Below, piece after piece: positions 1 through 7,224 of a stretch of 32,125 nucleotides of DNA (its first letter is position 1; every line of letters begins with the position of its first letter). The stretch is from Brevibacterium sp. (lineage in GTDB: Bacteria; Actinomycetota; Actinomycetes; Actinomycetales; Brevibacteriaceae): NCBI RefSeq assembly GCF_022712115.1, contig NZ_JALAHB010000062.1:1-32125 (forward strand), read 5' to 3'. The notes below the pieces were generated by a model. The model saw only the letters and a program-made list of their open reading frames with translations, searched no databases and had not been told where the DNA came from. The position numbers and the translations under genes are program-made.

Positions 1-39
1 CCCGCGCCCGAACGACCTCCCCGGGAGTAGCCTCGGAGC

Positions 40-801
40 GTGTCCGCCTCGCTCCTCGCCCTCGTGATCGCCGCGGTGCTCGTGGGTGCCGCGCTGCAGC
101 GTCTCTCCGGCACCGGCGTGGGCCTCGTCGTCGCTCCCACCCTCGCCCTGGCGATGGGGCCGGGCCTGGGCGTGTTCGTCACCAACGCCACGACCGTGGT
201 CTCCGGCTTCCTCATCATGCTCTCCGTCCTCCGCGACGTGGACTGGAAGCGGTGGCTGGTGTTCGCCCCCATGGCGGTGGTGGGCGGCGTCCCGGCGGCG
301 CTGCTGGTGCGGGAGCTGGGGGACGGGTGGCTCAACATCGTGATCGGCGCCGTGGTGCTGCTGGCGCTCGTCATGACCTTCAGCCTGCCGCGGGTGCCGC
401 ACGTGAGCGGCCGCGGTCTGCCGCCCGTCACCGCGGCCGCGGGCATGGTGTGCGGCTTCCTCAACACCGCTGCGGGTGTGGCGGCCCCTGCGATGGTCAT
501 CTACTCCAAGCTCGCCCGCTGGGAGCAGCGCCGCTTCGCCGCCACCATGCAGCCCACGTTCATGACAATGGGGCTCGTGTCCGTGGGCGCCAAGCTCTCC
601 GTGGGTGCGACGACGGTCGCGCAGCTCCCGCCGCTGTGGCTGTTCCCCGTGATCGCCGTCGCAGTGGTGGGCGGGATCGGCGCGGGCACATGGCTCTCCC
701 GCAGGGTCTCCGCCGAGGCCGCCCGCACCGTGGCGATCGTGCTCGCCGGCACGGGTGCGCTGGTGGCGCTGGCACGGGGTCTGTTCTCGCTCCTCGGCTG
801 A
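40..801 (+). CDS. TauE/SafE (TSUP) family membrane permease
   Basis: This 253-residue protein is almost entirely hydrophobic, with about eight membrane-spanning stretches arranged as two similar halves, the layout of the TSUP (TauE/SafE) family. Family members export or import sulfur-containing or organic anions such as sulfite, sulfoacetate or thiosulfate; the substrate here cannot be read from sequence. The half-repeats open with small-residue-rich helices (GTGVGLVVAPTLAL near residues 24-37 and GMVCGFLNTAAGVAAPAMV near 135-153), typical of the family's re-entrant regions. A stop lies in frame at 28-30, so the GTG at 40 is the first usable start, with GGGAG at 23-27 as a possible ribosome site. 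No neighbour points to a sulfur pathway. The family call is firm and the substrate is unknown. Confidence 0.85.
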   Translation: MSASLLALVIAAVLVGAALQRLSGTGVGLVVAPTLALAMGPGLGVFVTNATTVVSGFLIMLSVLRDVDWKRWLVFAPMAVVGGVPAALLVRELGDGWLNIVIGAVVLLALVMTFSLPRVPHVSGRGLPPVTAAAGMVCGFLNTAAGVAAPAMVIYSKLARWEQRRFAATMQPTFMTMGLVSVGAKLSVGATTVAQLPPLWLFPVIAVAVVGGIGAGTWLSRRVSAEAARTVAIVLAGTGALVALARGLFSLLG

Positions 802-856
802 GCGGTGCCGGACCGCCTGGGCGCGGGCGGGGAGAGGAGGCGCGGCGCCGGGCAGG

Positions 857-862
857 TACGGT
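857..862 (+). promoter_or_regulatory. Candidate -10 element (TACGGT) for the crotonase-MBL pair
   Basis: TACGGT fits the actinobacterial TANNNT -10 pattern and lies about 70 bases before the crotonase start, in the 132-base gap after the permease. No convincing -35 is visible, so this is a weak call. Confidence 0.25.
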
Positions 863-933
863 GAGAGGCGACATGCCGGCCGCAGCCGGGCGCCCCAGGC
901 TCCCGGACCCGCCGGCCCTGCCCGAGGAGGACG

Positions 934-1977
934 ATGACGACCACACCCCCATCCGCGTCCCACGCACAGAGCGGGACGCCCGCACAGACTGAGACGCCCG
1001 CCCAGGCCGTGGCCCCAGCCCAGGCTGCCGCGCCTGACCGGGACTCCGCCGCTGCCGCGCCCGCCCAGGCCGCCGCGGGTGCCACCGCACCGGCACCTGC
1101 CGCTCCCTCACCGCAGACCCCGCCCGAGGCCTCGGGCACGGCCGTGCTCCCCGCGCCGGATGCGGTGCACGCCATGCCCGCAGGCACCGTGCGGATCGAG
1201 ACCTACGGACCCGTCGCGCATGTGGTCCTCGACCGCCCGGACACCATGAACTCCGTGACGCCGGACGTCATGCGCGACCTCATCGCCGCGGCCCTGGAGC
1301 TGCGTGAGGACGGCACGGTGAACGCCGTGGTGCTCCGCGGCGAGGGACGCGCGTTCTGCGCCGGGCTGGACATGGGCCAGTTCAAGCGGCTGGCCGAGGG
1401 CGGCGCGGCCGGCACCCCGCTGGACCTCCCCACCGCCGCGAAGGCGCTCGCCCAGCAGTCGGTCGAGATGTTCTCGCACGTGCCGGTGCCGGTGATCGCG
1501 TGCCTGCACGGTCCCGTGCTGGGCGCGGGCTTTCAGTACGCGCTGGGGGCCGACATCCGCGTGAGCGCACCCGATGCGCGCCTCGGGCTCATGGAGGTCG
1601 TCTGGGGGATCGTGCCGGACATGATGGGCACGCAGCTGCTGCCGCGCCTCGCGGGGCCGTCGAAGGCCAAGCACCTCATCTTCACGTGCGACATGATCAG
1701 CGGTGAGAAGGCGCTGGAGTGGGGCGTGGTCGACGAGGTCGCCGCGGAGCCGCTGGAGCGCGCGCATGCGCTCGCGGTGCAGATCGCGGACCAGTCGCGG
1801 TCCTCGCTGGTGGCGGCGAAGAAGCTCGTGGACCTCTCCGCGACGGCCTCGCTGGAGGAGGGCCTCGCGGCGGAGCAGGAGGAGCTCGCGAAGCTCAAGG
1901 GGACGGACGAGCAGAAGGCCGCGATCGCGAAGCGGATGGCCCACCTGCAGGCGCGCAAGGAGAAGAAGCGGGGATGA
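934..1977 (+). CDS. Crotonase-family enoyl-CoA hydratase/isomerase with Ala/Pro-rich N-terminal extension
   Basis: A 347-residue crotonase-fold protein acting on acyl-CoA thioesters. The conserved domain runs from about residue 84 to 345; residues 1-80 are Ala/Pro/Gln-rich with no recognisable domain. Oxyanion-hole segments are FCAGLDM (141-147) and HGPVLGAGF (192-200). By alignment from memory, Glu221 (LMEVVWG) matches rat hydratase Glu164, while the Glu144 position is Gln201; Asp229 (VPDMMGT) matches the second acidic residue of dienoyl-CoA isomerases. Plain hydratase activity is therefore uncertain, and isomerase or another crotonase reaction is possible. ATG 934 has GAGGAGG at 924-930, only three bases away; an internal ATG at 1174 (Met81) begins right at the domain, so the extension might not be translated. 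The stop overlaps the next gene's ATG (ATGA), implying co-translation. Confidence 0.85.
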   Translation: MTTTPPSASHAQSGTPAQTETPAQAVAPAQAAAPDRDSAAAAPAQAAAGATAPAPAAPSPQTPPEASGTAVLPAPDAVHAMPAGTVRIETYGPVAHVVLDRPDTMNSVTPDVMRDLIAAALELREDGTVNAVVLRGEGRAFCAGLDMGQFKRLAEGGAAGTPLDLPTAAKALAQQSVEMFSHVPVPVIACLHGPVLGAGFQYALGADIRVSAPDARLGLMEVVWGIVPDMMGTQLLPRLAGPSKAKHLIFTCDMISGEKALEWGVVDEVAAEPLERAHALAVQIADQSRSSLVAAKKLVDLSATASLEEGLAAEQEELAKLKGTDEQKAAIAKRMAHLQARKEKKRG

Positions 1978-2885
1978 CGGTGGAAGGCAAGGACACGGGC
2001 CGGGCGTACAGAGGTGCCGCCGAGGCCGAGAGGCTGGGGCCGCACACGGTGCAGCTGCGTGCCGGGGGCGGGAAGTACCCGTACGGCTCGCCGCTGCTGG
2101 TGACGGGCACGGAGCGCACCGCGATGCTCGACTCGTGCCTGGAGGCGGTGCCCGAGGACGCGGACCTGCTGCTCATCAGCCACTACCACGAGGACCACAC
2201 GGTGGGGCTGGGGAGCTTCCGGGGCGAGGTGCGGGTGCATGAGCGCGATCTCGACGCCGTGCGCGCGGAGGACGCCTTCGCCGAGGCGATGGGCATGTCC
2301 GAGGACGCGGTCGCCTCGGTCCGCCGGGACTTCGCGTGGTCGCCGGTCCCGCACGCGCAGGGCTTTGCGGACGGCGATGTCTTCGACCTGGGCGGAGGCG
2401 TGCGCATCACCGCGGTCCATCTTCCCGGACACACCCCGGGGCACTGCGGGTTCCTCGTCGAGCCGGACGGCGTGCTGTTCCTGGGCGACGTGGACCTCTC
2501 GTCGTTCGGCCCGCTCTACAGCGACGAGGAATCCGGCATCGCGGACTTCCGCGCCGCGCTGGCCCGCTGCGCACAGATCGAGGCGCAGGTCTTCACGGGC
2601 GCCCATCACAAGGGACCGTACCGGGACCGCGAGGAGTACCTCGCCGCTCTCGAGGCCTTCTCCCGTGTCCTCGATGCGCGTGAGCAGGCCGTCCTCGACC
2701 TCGTGCGCGCGGGAGCCGCCACGCCGGAGGAGATGGTGGGGAAGGGCGTCGTCTACCGTCCGGGCAAGCGCCCCAGCTTCGCGGACGGCGTGGAGCTGCG
2801 CACATGCGAGAAGCACCTGGCCGATCTCGCGGAGCGCGGAGTGGTCCGAGGCCCGGACGCGGAGGGGCGGTACACCCTGGCCTGA
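1974..2885 (+). CDS. Metallo-beta-lactamase-fold hydrolase with C-terminal winged-helix-like domain
   Basis: A 303-residue MBL-fold protein. The zinc ligands are visible: SHYHEDH at 69-75 (His70, His72, Asp74, His75), His153 in PGHTPGH, Asp172 in LGDVDL, and a histidine pair at 211-212. Residues about 235-303 resemble the small helical/winged domain that follows the hydrolase core in the LACTB2-like branch. Such proteins hydrolyse esters, thioesters or nucleic acids, so the substrate is open; coupling to a crotonase suggests an acyl-CoA or acyl-thioester substrate, but that is inference from position. The ATG at 1974 overlaps the crotonase stop by four bases, and AAGGAG at 1957-1962 lies 11 bases upstream. 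The frame is open further upstream, but those residues are a shadow of the crotonase gene. Confidence 0.85.
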   Translation: MTVEGKDTGRAYRGAAEAERLGPHTVQLRAGGGKYPYGSPLLVTGTERTAMLDSCLEAVPEDADLLLISHYHEDHTVGLGSFRGEVRVHERDLDAVRAEDAFAEAMGMSEDAVASVRRDFAWSPVPHAQGFADGDVFDLGGGVRITAVHLPGHTPGHCGFLVEPDGVLFLGDVDLSSFGPLYSDEESGIADFRAALARCAQIEAQVFTGAHHKGPYRDREEYLAALEAFSRVLDAREQAVLDLVRAGAATPEEMVGKGVVYRPGKRPSFADGVELRTCEKHLADLAERGVVRGPDAEGRYTLA

Positions 2886-2891
2886 GGCGGT

Positions 2892-3018
2892 GCGCCGCGA
2901 CGCGCCCGCGCCGCGGGTGACACTGCGCTATGGGTGACGCGGCGCTGCGGGTGACACTGCGCTGCGGGTGACACTGCGCTGCGGGTGACGCGGCGCCGCG
3001 ACGCGCCCGCGCTGCGGG
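2892..3018. repeat. Five 17-bp tandem repeats inside a 26-bp direct repeat
   Basis: Five consecutive 17-base units begin at 2915, 2932, 2949, 2966 and 2983, with consensus GGGTGACACTGCGCTGC; units 2 and 5 carry GCGGC in place of ACTGC-type bases. The array is flanked and partly overlapped by two copies of a 26-base sequence (2892-2917 and 2993-3018) that differ at one base. It lies just after the MBL gene stop. No coding role is apparent. Confidence 0.85.
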
Positions 3019-3038
3019 CAACCGAACACACCGCCTAT

Positions 3039-3076
3039 CGGTTCAGCCGCCCACATATGAGTGGGGGGCTGAACCG
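3039..3076. terminator. Hairpin between convergent genes, probable bidirectional terminator
   Basis: The arms CGGTTCAGCC (3039-3048) and GGCTGAACCG (3067-3076) are perfectly complementary, and inside them CCCAC (3050-3054) pairs with GTGGG (3061-3065) around the loop ATATGA, with a single G-G mismatch between the two stems. It sits between the plus-strand MBL gene and the minus-strand Nudix gene. There is no T-tract, which is common in GC-rich actinomycetes. Confidence 0.7.
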
Positions 3077-3109
3077 CTTCCCGGGCTGTGGTGCGAGCGC
3101 CCGGAGGGC

Positions 3110-4054
3110 TCAGTGGACGCCGGGGATCTTGGGGCGGATCGACTCGATGACGCGTTCGCCGCCCGTCGCAAGGTCCATGACGGCGCTCAGGTCGCCCAGC
3201 GCATCGAGTTCGGTGAGGAGCGCGAGCGTGGGGCGCATGAGCCGGAACCGTTCGGCGCGCTCGCCGTCGAGCAGTTCGCGGACGCCCAGCCACTCCGAGT
3301 TCGTGGCCTCCGTCGTCTGATGCGTGAGGGCGGAGAGCTCCGCGCCGCCGGTCACGTAGAAGTAGGTGTCGAAGCGCTTGGAGCGTCCCGGGGGTGTGAC
3401 GAGGTTCGCCCAGGGATTCAGCGCGGCGGGCGCGATCCGCTGGCCGGTCTCCTCCTCCACCTCGCGCACCGCGCAGGCGAGGAGGGAGCGCACGCCGCCG
3501 GCTGCCTCGGCGTCGGTGCGCTCCCAGGCACGGGTGTGGGCGGCCTCGGCGGCGGGGTCCAGGGGAAGCGTGGAGGCCGTCTCATGGTCCGCGGGGTCCA
3601 CGCGCCCGCCGGGGAACACCACCACGCCCGCGGCGAAGTCCATCGTCTTCACCCGGTGCTGCACGAACACCTCCAGCGGCGTGGACCCGCGGCCCTCCCG
3701 GAGCATGATGACGCTGGTGGCCGGTCGCACCGGGACCTCCCGCGAATAGTCCAGTGGCACGCCGGTGGACGAATGCGTGGGGCGGCCCCGGGAGTCGACG
3801 GACCCTCCCTGCGCGGATGAGCCCTGCGCGGCCGGACCCTGTGCCGAGGTCCCGGCGGCGGGGGCTCCCCGTGTCGCGCTCTTCTCATGGGAGGCGGCCC
3901 GCGCAGCGGCGTACTCGCGGGCTGCGTTGAGGTCGGCGGTGAGGTCGCGTGCGTCTGCTCCGCGCTGTGTCAGCGGGTCCGTGGCCTGTGACAGATCCGC
4001 GCGGTCGTCGCCCATCACGAGGGCTTCGAGGTCGACTGGCTTTCCGGTGCTCAT
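3110..4054 (-). CDS. Nudix hydrolase with a long insertion in the Nudix box (NUDT19-like)
   Basis: A 314-residue protein. Residues 1-105 are polar and low-complexity (Ala/Gln/Gly/Ser, about 50-90); the Nudix domain follows. The box is split: its first half is VVVFPGGRVDP (144-154) and its second half REVEEETG (197-204), with about 43 residues between, far longer than the usual spacing. Eukaryotic NUDT19 (RP2p), a CoA diphosphatase, is known for such an insertion, and the preceding VQHRVKTMDFAAG also resembles that branch. Hydrolysis of CoA or acyl-CoA is thus a reasonable guess given the acyl-CoA genes nearby, but not shown. The start at 4054 is set by AAAGGAG eight bases upstream; the frame extends to 4135 without a better ribosome site. 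It is divergent from the MaoC operon. Confidence 0.85.
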   Translation of the reverse strand: MSTGKPVDLEALVMGDDRADLSQATDPLTQRGADARDLTADLNAAREYAAARAASHEKSATRGAPAAGTSAQGPAAQGSSAQGGSVDSRGRPTHSSTGVPLDYSREVPVRPATSVIMLREGRGSTPLEVFVQHRVKTMDFAAGVVVFPGGRVDPADHETASTLPLDPAAEAAHTRAWERTDAEAAGGVRSLLACAVREVEEETGQRIAPAALNPWANLVTPPGRSKRFDTYFYVTGGAELSALTHQTTEATNSEWLGVRELLDGERAERFRLMRPTLALLTELDALGDLSAVMDLATGGERVIESIRPKIPGVH

Positions 4055-4316
4055 CCGTGCTCCTTTGGTTCCGCCTGGCGGTCCGCATCGGCGGGGACCG
4101 TCCTGATCGATAGTATCCCCAGTGTGACTGATCACTCGTTAAGCAGCGTGCGAGCGTCCGGTGGAGGCGCGGTCGAGGCCTGTGCGGTGCGCGTGCCCCG
4201 TCCGCGGATGCGCCGATGGGCTGTTCCTGTGGCACCTGCGCGTCTACACTGTTGCTGAGAGTGTAAGCAGTCACGGTTCATTGATAGTAAATCTGTACTG
4301 ATAGAAGGAGACCGCA
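4055..4316. promoter_or_regulatory. Divergent promoter region, Nudix gene and MaoC gene
   Basis: This 262-base gap holds the start regions of two divergent genes. For the minus strand, TACTAT (complement of 4110-4115) fits a -10 box about 60 bases before the Nudix start, without a clear -35. For the plus strand, TACACT at 4245-4250 fits a -10 box, with no convincing -35. The MaoC ribosome site is AAGGAG at 4305-4310, six bases before ATG 4317. The stretch is less GC-rich around 4240-4310 than the genes beside it, as expected for a promoter. Confidence 0.4.
4245..4265. promoter_or_regulatory. Inverted repeat upstream of MaoC gene, candidate operator
   Basis: TACACT (4245-4250) and AGTGTA (4260-4265) form a perfect 6-base dyad with a 9-base spacer. 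The left half coincides with the best -10 candidate of the MaoC gene, so a repressor bound here would cover the promoter. No regulator gene is adjacent, and short dyads arise by chance. Confidence 0.35.
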
Positions 4317-4778
4317 ATGGTGCGCACCATCAACGGAATCGCAGAACTCGAACAGCTCGTCGGCCAGGAGCTGGGCTCCAGCGACTGGTTCACGGTCGAC
4401 CAGGACCGCGTCAACCTCTTCGCGGACGCCACCGGCGACCACCAGTGGATCCACATCGACGAGGAGAAGGCCGCGGCCGGTCCGTTCGGCGGCACCATCG
4501 CCCACGGCTTCCTCACCCTGAGCCTCCTGCCTGTCCTGGGCGCCCAGGTCACGGACGTCACCGGCATGAAGATGAAGATCAACTACGGCCTCAACAAGGT
4601 CCGCTTCCCCAACCCGGTGAAGGTGGGCTCCAAGGTGCGCGACGTCGTCACGCTCAAGGAGGTGGTCCGCAAGTCCTCCGGCGTCCAGGTCGTCATGGAC
4701 CACGTCATCGAGATCGAGGGCCAGGACCGCCCGGCCTGCATCGCAGAGGCCGTCACCCTCATGGTCGAAGAGGACTGA
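4317..4778 (+). CDS. htdZ: MaoC-like (R)-specific enoyl-CoA hydratase, HtdZ type
   Basis: A 153-residue single hot-dog protein. It contains the R-hydratase motif with catalytic Asp41 and His46 (ATGDHQWIH, 38-46), followed by IAHGFLTLSLLP (61-72) and NYGLNKVRFPNPV (89-101). This closely matches, from memory, the M. tuberculosis Rv0130/HtdZ protein, which is about the same length. It should hydrate trans-2-enoyl-CoA to (R)-3-hydroxyacyl-CoA in the cytoplasm. It is the first of three consecutive plus-strand acyl-CoA genes (acyl-CoA dehydrogenase, SDR), although hairpins separate each of them. The ATG at 4317 has AAGGAG six bases upstream. The orthology to HtdZ is recalled rather than computed. 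Confidence 0.85.
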   Translation: MVRTINGIAELEQLVGQELGSSDWFTVDQDRVNLFADATGDHQWIHIDEEKAAAGPFGGTIAHGFLTLSLLPVLGAQVTDVTGMKMKINYGLNKVRFPNPVKVGSKVRDVVTLKEVVRKSSGVQVVMDHVIEIEGQDRPACIAEAVTLMVEED

Positions 4779-4792
4779 ACCATCCGTGTGCG

Positions 4793-4852
4793 GCCGGTTC
4801 AGGCGTGTGCGGGGAGCGCGGATGCGTGTCTCCGCCCGGCGTCTGAACCGGC
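4793..4852. terminator. Long-loop inverted repeat after MaoC gene
   Basis: GCCGGTTCAG (4793-4802) and CTGAACCGGC (4843-4852) are perfectly complementary across a 40-base GC-rich loop, starting 15 bases after the MaoC stop. The arm core CGGTTCAG is the same as in the hairpin at 3039-3076, which suggests a shared type of transcription-end element. Confidence 0.4.
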
Positions 4853-4886
4853 TGTTCGCGGCTGAGGCAGCCGCCCGGGCACGCCG

Positions 4887-4922
4887 CGGCCGTCCGCTGT
4901 CATCCGCAGCACCGGACGGCCG
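4887..4922. terminator. Hairpin before acyl-CoA dehydrogenase gene
   Basis: CGGCCGTCCG (4887-4896) pairs perfectly with CGGACGGCCG (4913-4922) around a 16-base loop. It lies in the 201-base gap between the MaoC and acyl-CoA dehydrogenase genes and may end or attenuate MaoC transcription. Confidence 0.5.
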
Positions 4923-4979
4923 ACGACCCGCCCGGCAACCCGCTTCGCAGTGCGGTCGCATCACAGAATCGAGGAGCAG

Positions 4980-6164
4980 ATGAGCACCCAGAACCCCTAC
5001 CCCGGCAACCCCGGCATGGACGAGGAGACCTTCCAGGAGGTGCTCGCCACGGTGCGCGAGTACGTCCGCGAGCAGGTCGTGCCCCGCGAGCTGGAGATCG
5101 AGGAGACCGACGAGATCCCGCAGTCCATCCGTGAGGAGTCCGCGGAGATGGGCCTGTTCGGCTGGGCCATCCCGGAGGAGTACGGCGGCCTCGGCCTCAA
5201 TGCGGAGCAGGACGCGCGCCTGGCGTTCGAGCTGGGCTACACCACCCCGTCCTTCCGCTCGCTGTTCGGCACCAACAACGGCATCGCCGGCCAGGTGCTC
5301 GTGAACTACGGCACGGAGGAGCAGAAGCAGGAGTGGCTGCCCAAGATCGCCTCGGGTGAGGCCATCGCCTCCTTCGCCCTCACGGAGGCGGACGCGGGTT
5401 CGGACCCGTCCGGGCTGACCACCAAGGCCGTGCGCGACGGCGACGACTACGTCATCAACGGCTCCAAGCGCTTCATCACCAATGCGCAGCTCTCCACGGT
5501 CCTCATGGTCTTCGCGCGGACGGACCCCGACGCCACCGGCACCAAGGGCATCAGCGTCTTCCTCGTGCCCACGGCCTCGGCGGGCGTCACGGTGGGCCCG
5601 CACGACAAGAAGATGGGCCAGGCCGGTGCCTGGACCTCGGAGATCTTCTTCGACGACGTGCGCGTGCCCGCGGCGAACATGATCGGCGGCGAGGAGGAGG
5701 GCTTCCGCGCGGCGATGGCCTCGCTCAACAAGGGCCGCCTCCACATCGGCGCCATGTGCGTGGGCCAGGCGACCCGCATCCTCGACGACACGGTGGAGCA
5801 CGCCAAGAACGCCAAGCAGGGCGGCCGGCCCATCGCGGACTTCCAGCTCGTGCAGGCCCAGCTCGCGGACTGCTACACCGAGCTCGCCGCCGCACGCGCC
5901 CTCGTGCTGGACTCCGCCCGCCGCTGGGACGATGGCTCGGACCGGAAGCTGGGCCCCAGCTCGTCGAAGCTCTTCGCCTCGGAGATGCTGGCCCGCGTGG
6001 CCGACCGCGGCGTGCAGGTGCACGGCGGCATGGGCTACATGCGCGAGACGAGCGTGGAGCGTTTCTACCGCCACGCGCGCCTCTTCCGCATCTACGAGGG
6101 CACCTCGGAGATCCAGCGCCTCGTCATCGCCCGGCAGGTGCTCAAGGGCGCACACAAGAACTGA
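4980..6164 (+). CDS. Acyl-CoA dehydrogenase
   Basis: A 394-residue FAD flavoprotein of normal family length, oxidising acyl-CoA to trans-2-enoyl-CoA and passing electrons to electron-transfer flavoprotein; EtfAB are encoded about 10 kb away. The N-terminal helical domain covers about 15-125, the beta domain starts at FALTEADAGSD (132-142, the family signature that contacts FAD), and the C-terminal helical domain ends with RIYEGTSEIQRL, where Glu373 is in the position of the catalytic base. The segment VQVHGGMGYMRE (345-356) is also typical. ATG 4980 has GAGGAG at 4971-4976, only three bases away; an upstream in-frame ATG at 4950 has nothing better. Chain-length specificity cannot be told from the sequence; short or branched chains are possible. 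Confidence 0.93.
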   Translation: MSTQNPYPGNPGMDEETFQEVLATVREYVREQVVPRELEIEETDEIPQSIREESAEMGLFGWAIPEEYGGLGLNAEQDARLAFELGYTTPSFRSLFGTNNGIAGQVLVNYGTEEQKQEWLPKIASGEAIASFALTEADAGSDPSGLTTKAVRDGDDYVINGSKRFITNAQLSTVLMVFARTDPDATGTKGISVFLVPTASAGVTVGPHDKKMGQAGAWTSEIFFDDVRVPAANMIGGEEEGFRAAMASLNKGRLHIGAMCVGQATRILDDTVEHAKNAKQGGRPIADFQLVQAQLADCYTELAAARALVLDSARRWDDGSDRKLGPSSSKLFASEMLARVADRGVQVHGGMGYMRETSVERFYRHARLFRIYEGTSEIQRLVIARQVLKGAHKN

Positions 6165-6175
6165 GGGCACACCGC

Positions 6176-6222
6176 GCCCGAGGCCGGCTGAGCTCCCCGC
6201 GCGGGGCGAGCCGGCCTCGGGC
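6176..6222. terminator. Strong hairpin after acyl-CoA dehydrogenase gene
   Basis: GCCCGAGGCCGGCT (6176-6189) pairs perfectly with AGCCGGCCTCGGGC (6209-6222). The loop itself holds a small CCCCGCGCGGGG dyad (6195-6206). It begins 11 bases after the stop codon, the expected place for a transcription terminator. Confidence 0.7.
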
Positions 6223-6279
6223 ACGGGTCTGCTCCACCACACGAATCCTCACCACACGAATCTCTGAAGGAGAATGGAC

Positions 6280-7023
6280 ATGGCACTTCTCGAAGGCCGT
6301 ACAGCAGTCGTCACGGGAGCCGCGCAGGGACTGGGCTTCGCGATCGCGGAGGCGTTCGTTGCCGAGGGCGCGAACGTCGTGCTGGGCGATCTGAATGAGG
6401 AGGCGGTCGTCGAGGCCGCCGCCAAGCTGGGTGTGGGCGACCGCGCTGTGGGCGTGGCCTGCAACGTCGTCTCGCTCGAGGCGGTCGAGGCGCTCTGCCG
6501 CACCGCGGTGGAGACGTTCGGCAGCCTGGACGTCATGGTCAACAACGCCGGCATCACGCGTGACGCCACCATGCGCAAGATGACCGAGGAGCAATTCGAC
6601 CAGGTCATCGCCGTGCACCTGCGCGGCACCTGGAACGGCCTCAAGACGGCCTCCGGCATCATGCGCGAGCAGGAGAACGGCGGCTCGATCATCAACGTCT
6701 CCTCGATCTCCGGCAAGGTCGGCATGCTGGGCCAGACGAACTACTCCGCCGCCAAGGCAGGCATCGTGGGCATGACCAAGGCCGCCGCCAAGGAGGTGGG
6801 CTTCAAGAACGTCCGCGTCAACGCGATCCAGCCCGGCTTCATCAACACCGCCATGACCGCCGCCATGCCGCAGCACGTCATCGACTCCAAGCTCGCGGAG
6901 ATCCCGATGGGCCGCCCCGGTGAGCCCTCCGAGGTCGCGTCCGTGGTGCTGTTCCTCGCCTCCGACATGTCCTCGTACATGACCGGCACTGTGCAGGAGA
7001 TCGCCGGCGGCCGCCACATCTGA
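6280..7023 (+). CDS. Short-chain dehydrogenase, FabG-like 3-hydroxyacyl-CoA dehydrogenase candidate
   Basis: A 247-residue classical SDR. It shows the NAD(P)-binding TGAAQGLG (12-19), NNAG (88-91), and the catalytic Ser141/142, Tyr155 and Lys159 (NYSAAKAG). The aspartate in VVLGDLNEE (33-41) at the end of the second strand favours NAD(H) over NADP(H). Following an (R)-hydratase and an acyl-CoA dehydrogenase, it probably oxidises (R)-3-hydroxyacyl-CoA, the division of labour seen in peroxisomal MFE-2; reduction in the other direction is also possible. Two ATGs are in frame, at 6274 and 6280. AAGGAG at 6267-6272 is one base from the first and seven from the second, so 6280 is the start. A strong hairpin follows at 7096. 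Confidence 0.88.
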   Translation: MALLEGRTAVVTGAAQGLGFAIAEAFVAEGANVVLGDLNEEAVVEAAAKLGVGDRAVGVACNVVSLEAVEALCRTAVETFGSLDVMVNNAGITRDATMRKMTEEQFDQVIAVHLRGTWNGLKTASGIMREQENGGSIINVSSISGKVGMLGQTNYSAAKAGIVGMTKAAAKEVGFKNVRVNAIQPGFINTAMTAAMPQHVIDSKLAEIPMGRPGEPSEVASVVLFLASDMSSYMTGTVQEIAGGRHI

Positions 7024-7069
7024 GCAGCGTGCAGCTGCCGCAGGTGAGCAGCGCGCAGTTGCCGCATCT
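7022..7069. repeat. 24-bp direct repeat, two copies
   Basis: Two adjacent 24-base units (7022-7045 and 7046-7069) begin GAGCAGCG and differ at four positions. The first starts inside the stop codon of the SDR gene. No function is apparent. Confidence 0.6.
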
Positions 7070-7095
7070 GTGTGGAGCTCCGGCCGGCTTCCTCC

Positions 7096-7130
7096 GCGAT
7101 CCCCCGCACCGCCTCGGTGCGGGGGATCGC
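7096..7130. terminator. 15-bp perfect stem between convergent genes
   Basis: GCGATCCCCCGCACC (7096-7110) pairs perfectly with GGTGCGGGGGATCGC (7116-7130) around the five-base loop GCCTC. It lies between the plus-strand SDR and the minus-strand AtuA operon and can serve both strands. Confidence 0.8.
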
Positions 7131-7224
7131 CGTGTTCGGCCCGAGGGTCCTCTCATCTCCTTCGCCTGCCCGCCTCGGCGGGGCGGCGAATGGAATATGC
7201 GGGCACTTGTTCCTTCGGGGCTGC

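Noticed and set aside
2915..2999. A CRISPR-like array
   Set aside because: The 17-base units abut directly with no unique spacers, so it is a plain tandem repeat; no cas genes are present.
4278..6242. A 654-codon open frame on the minus strand across the MaoC and acyl-CoA dehydrogenase genes
   Set aside because: It is a GC-driven shadow of two well supported genes on the other strand; its sequence has no domain pattern and it has no ribosome site.
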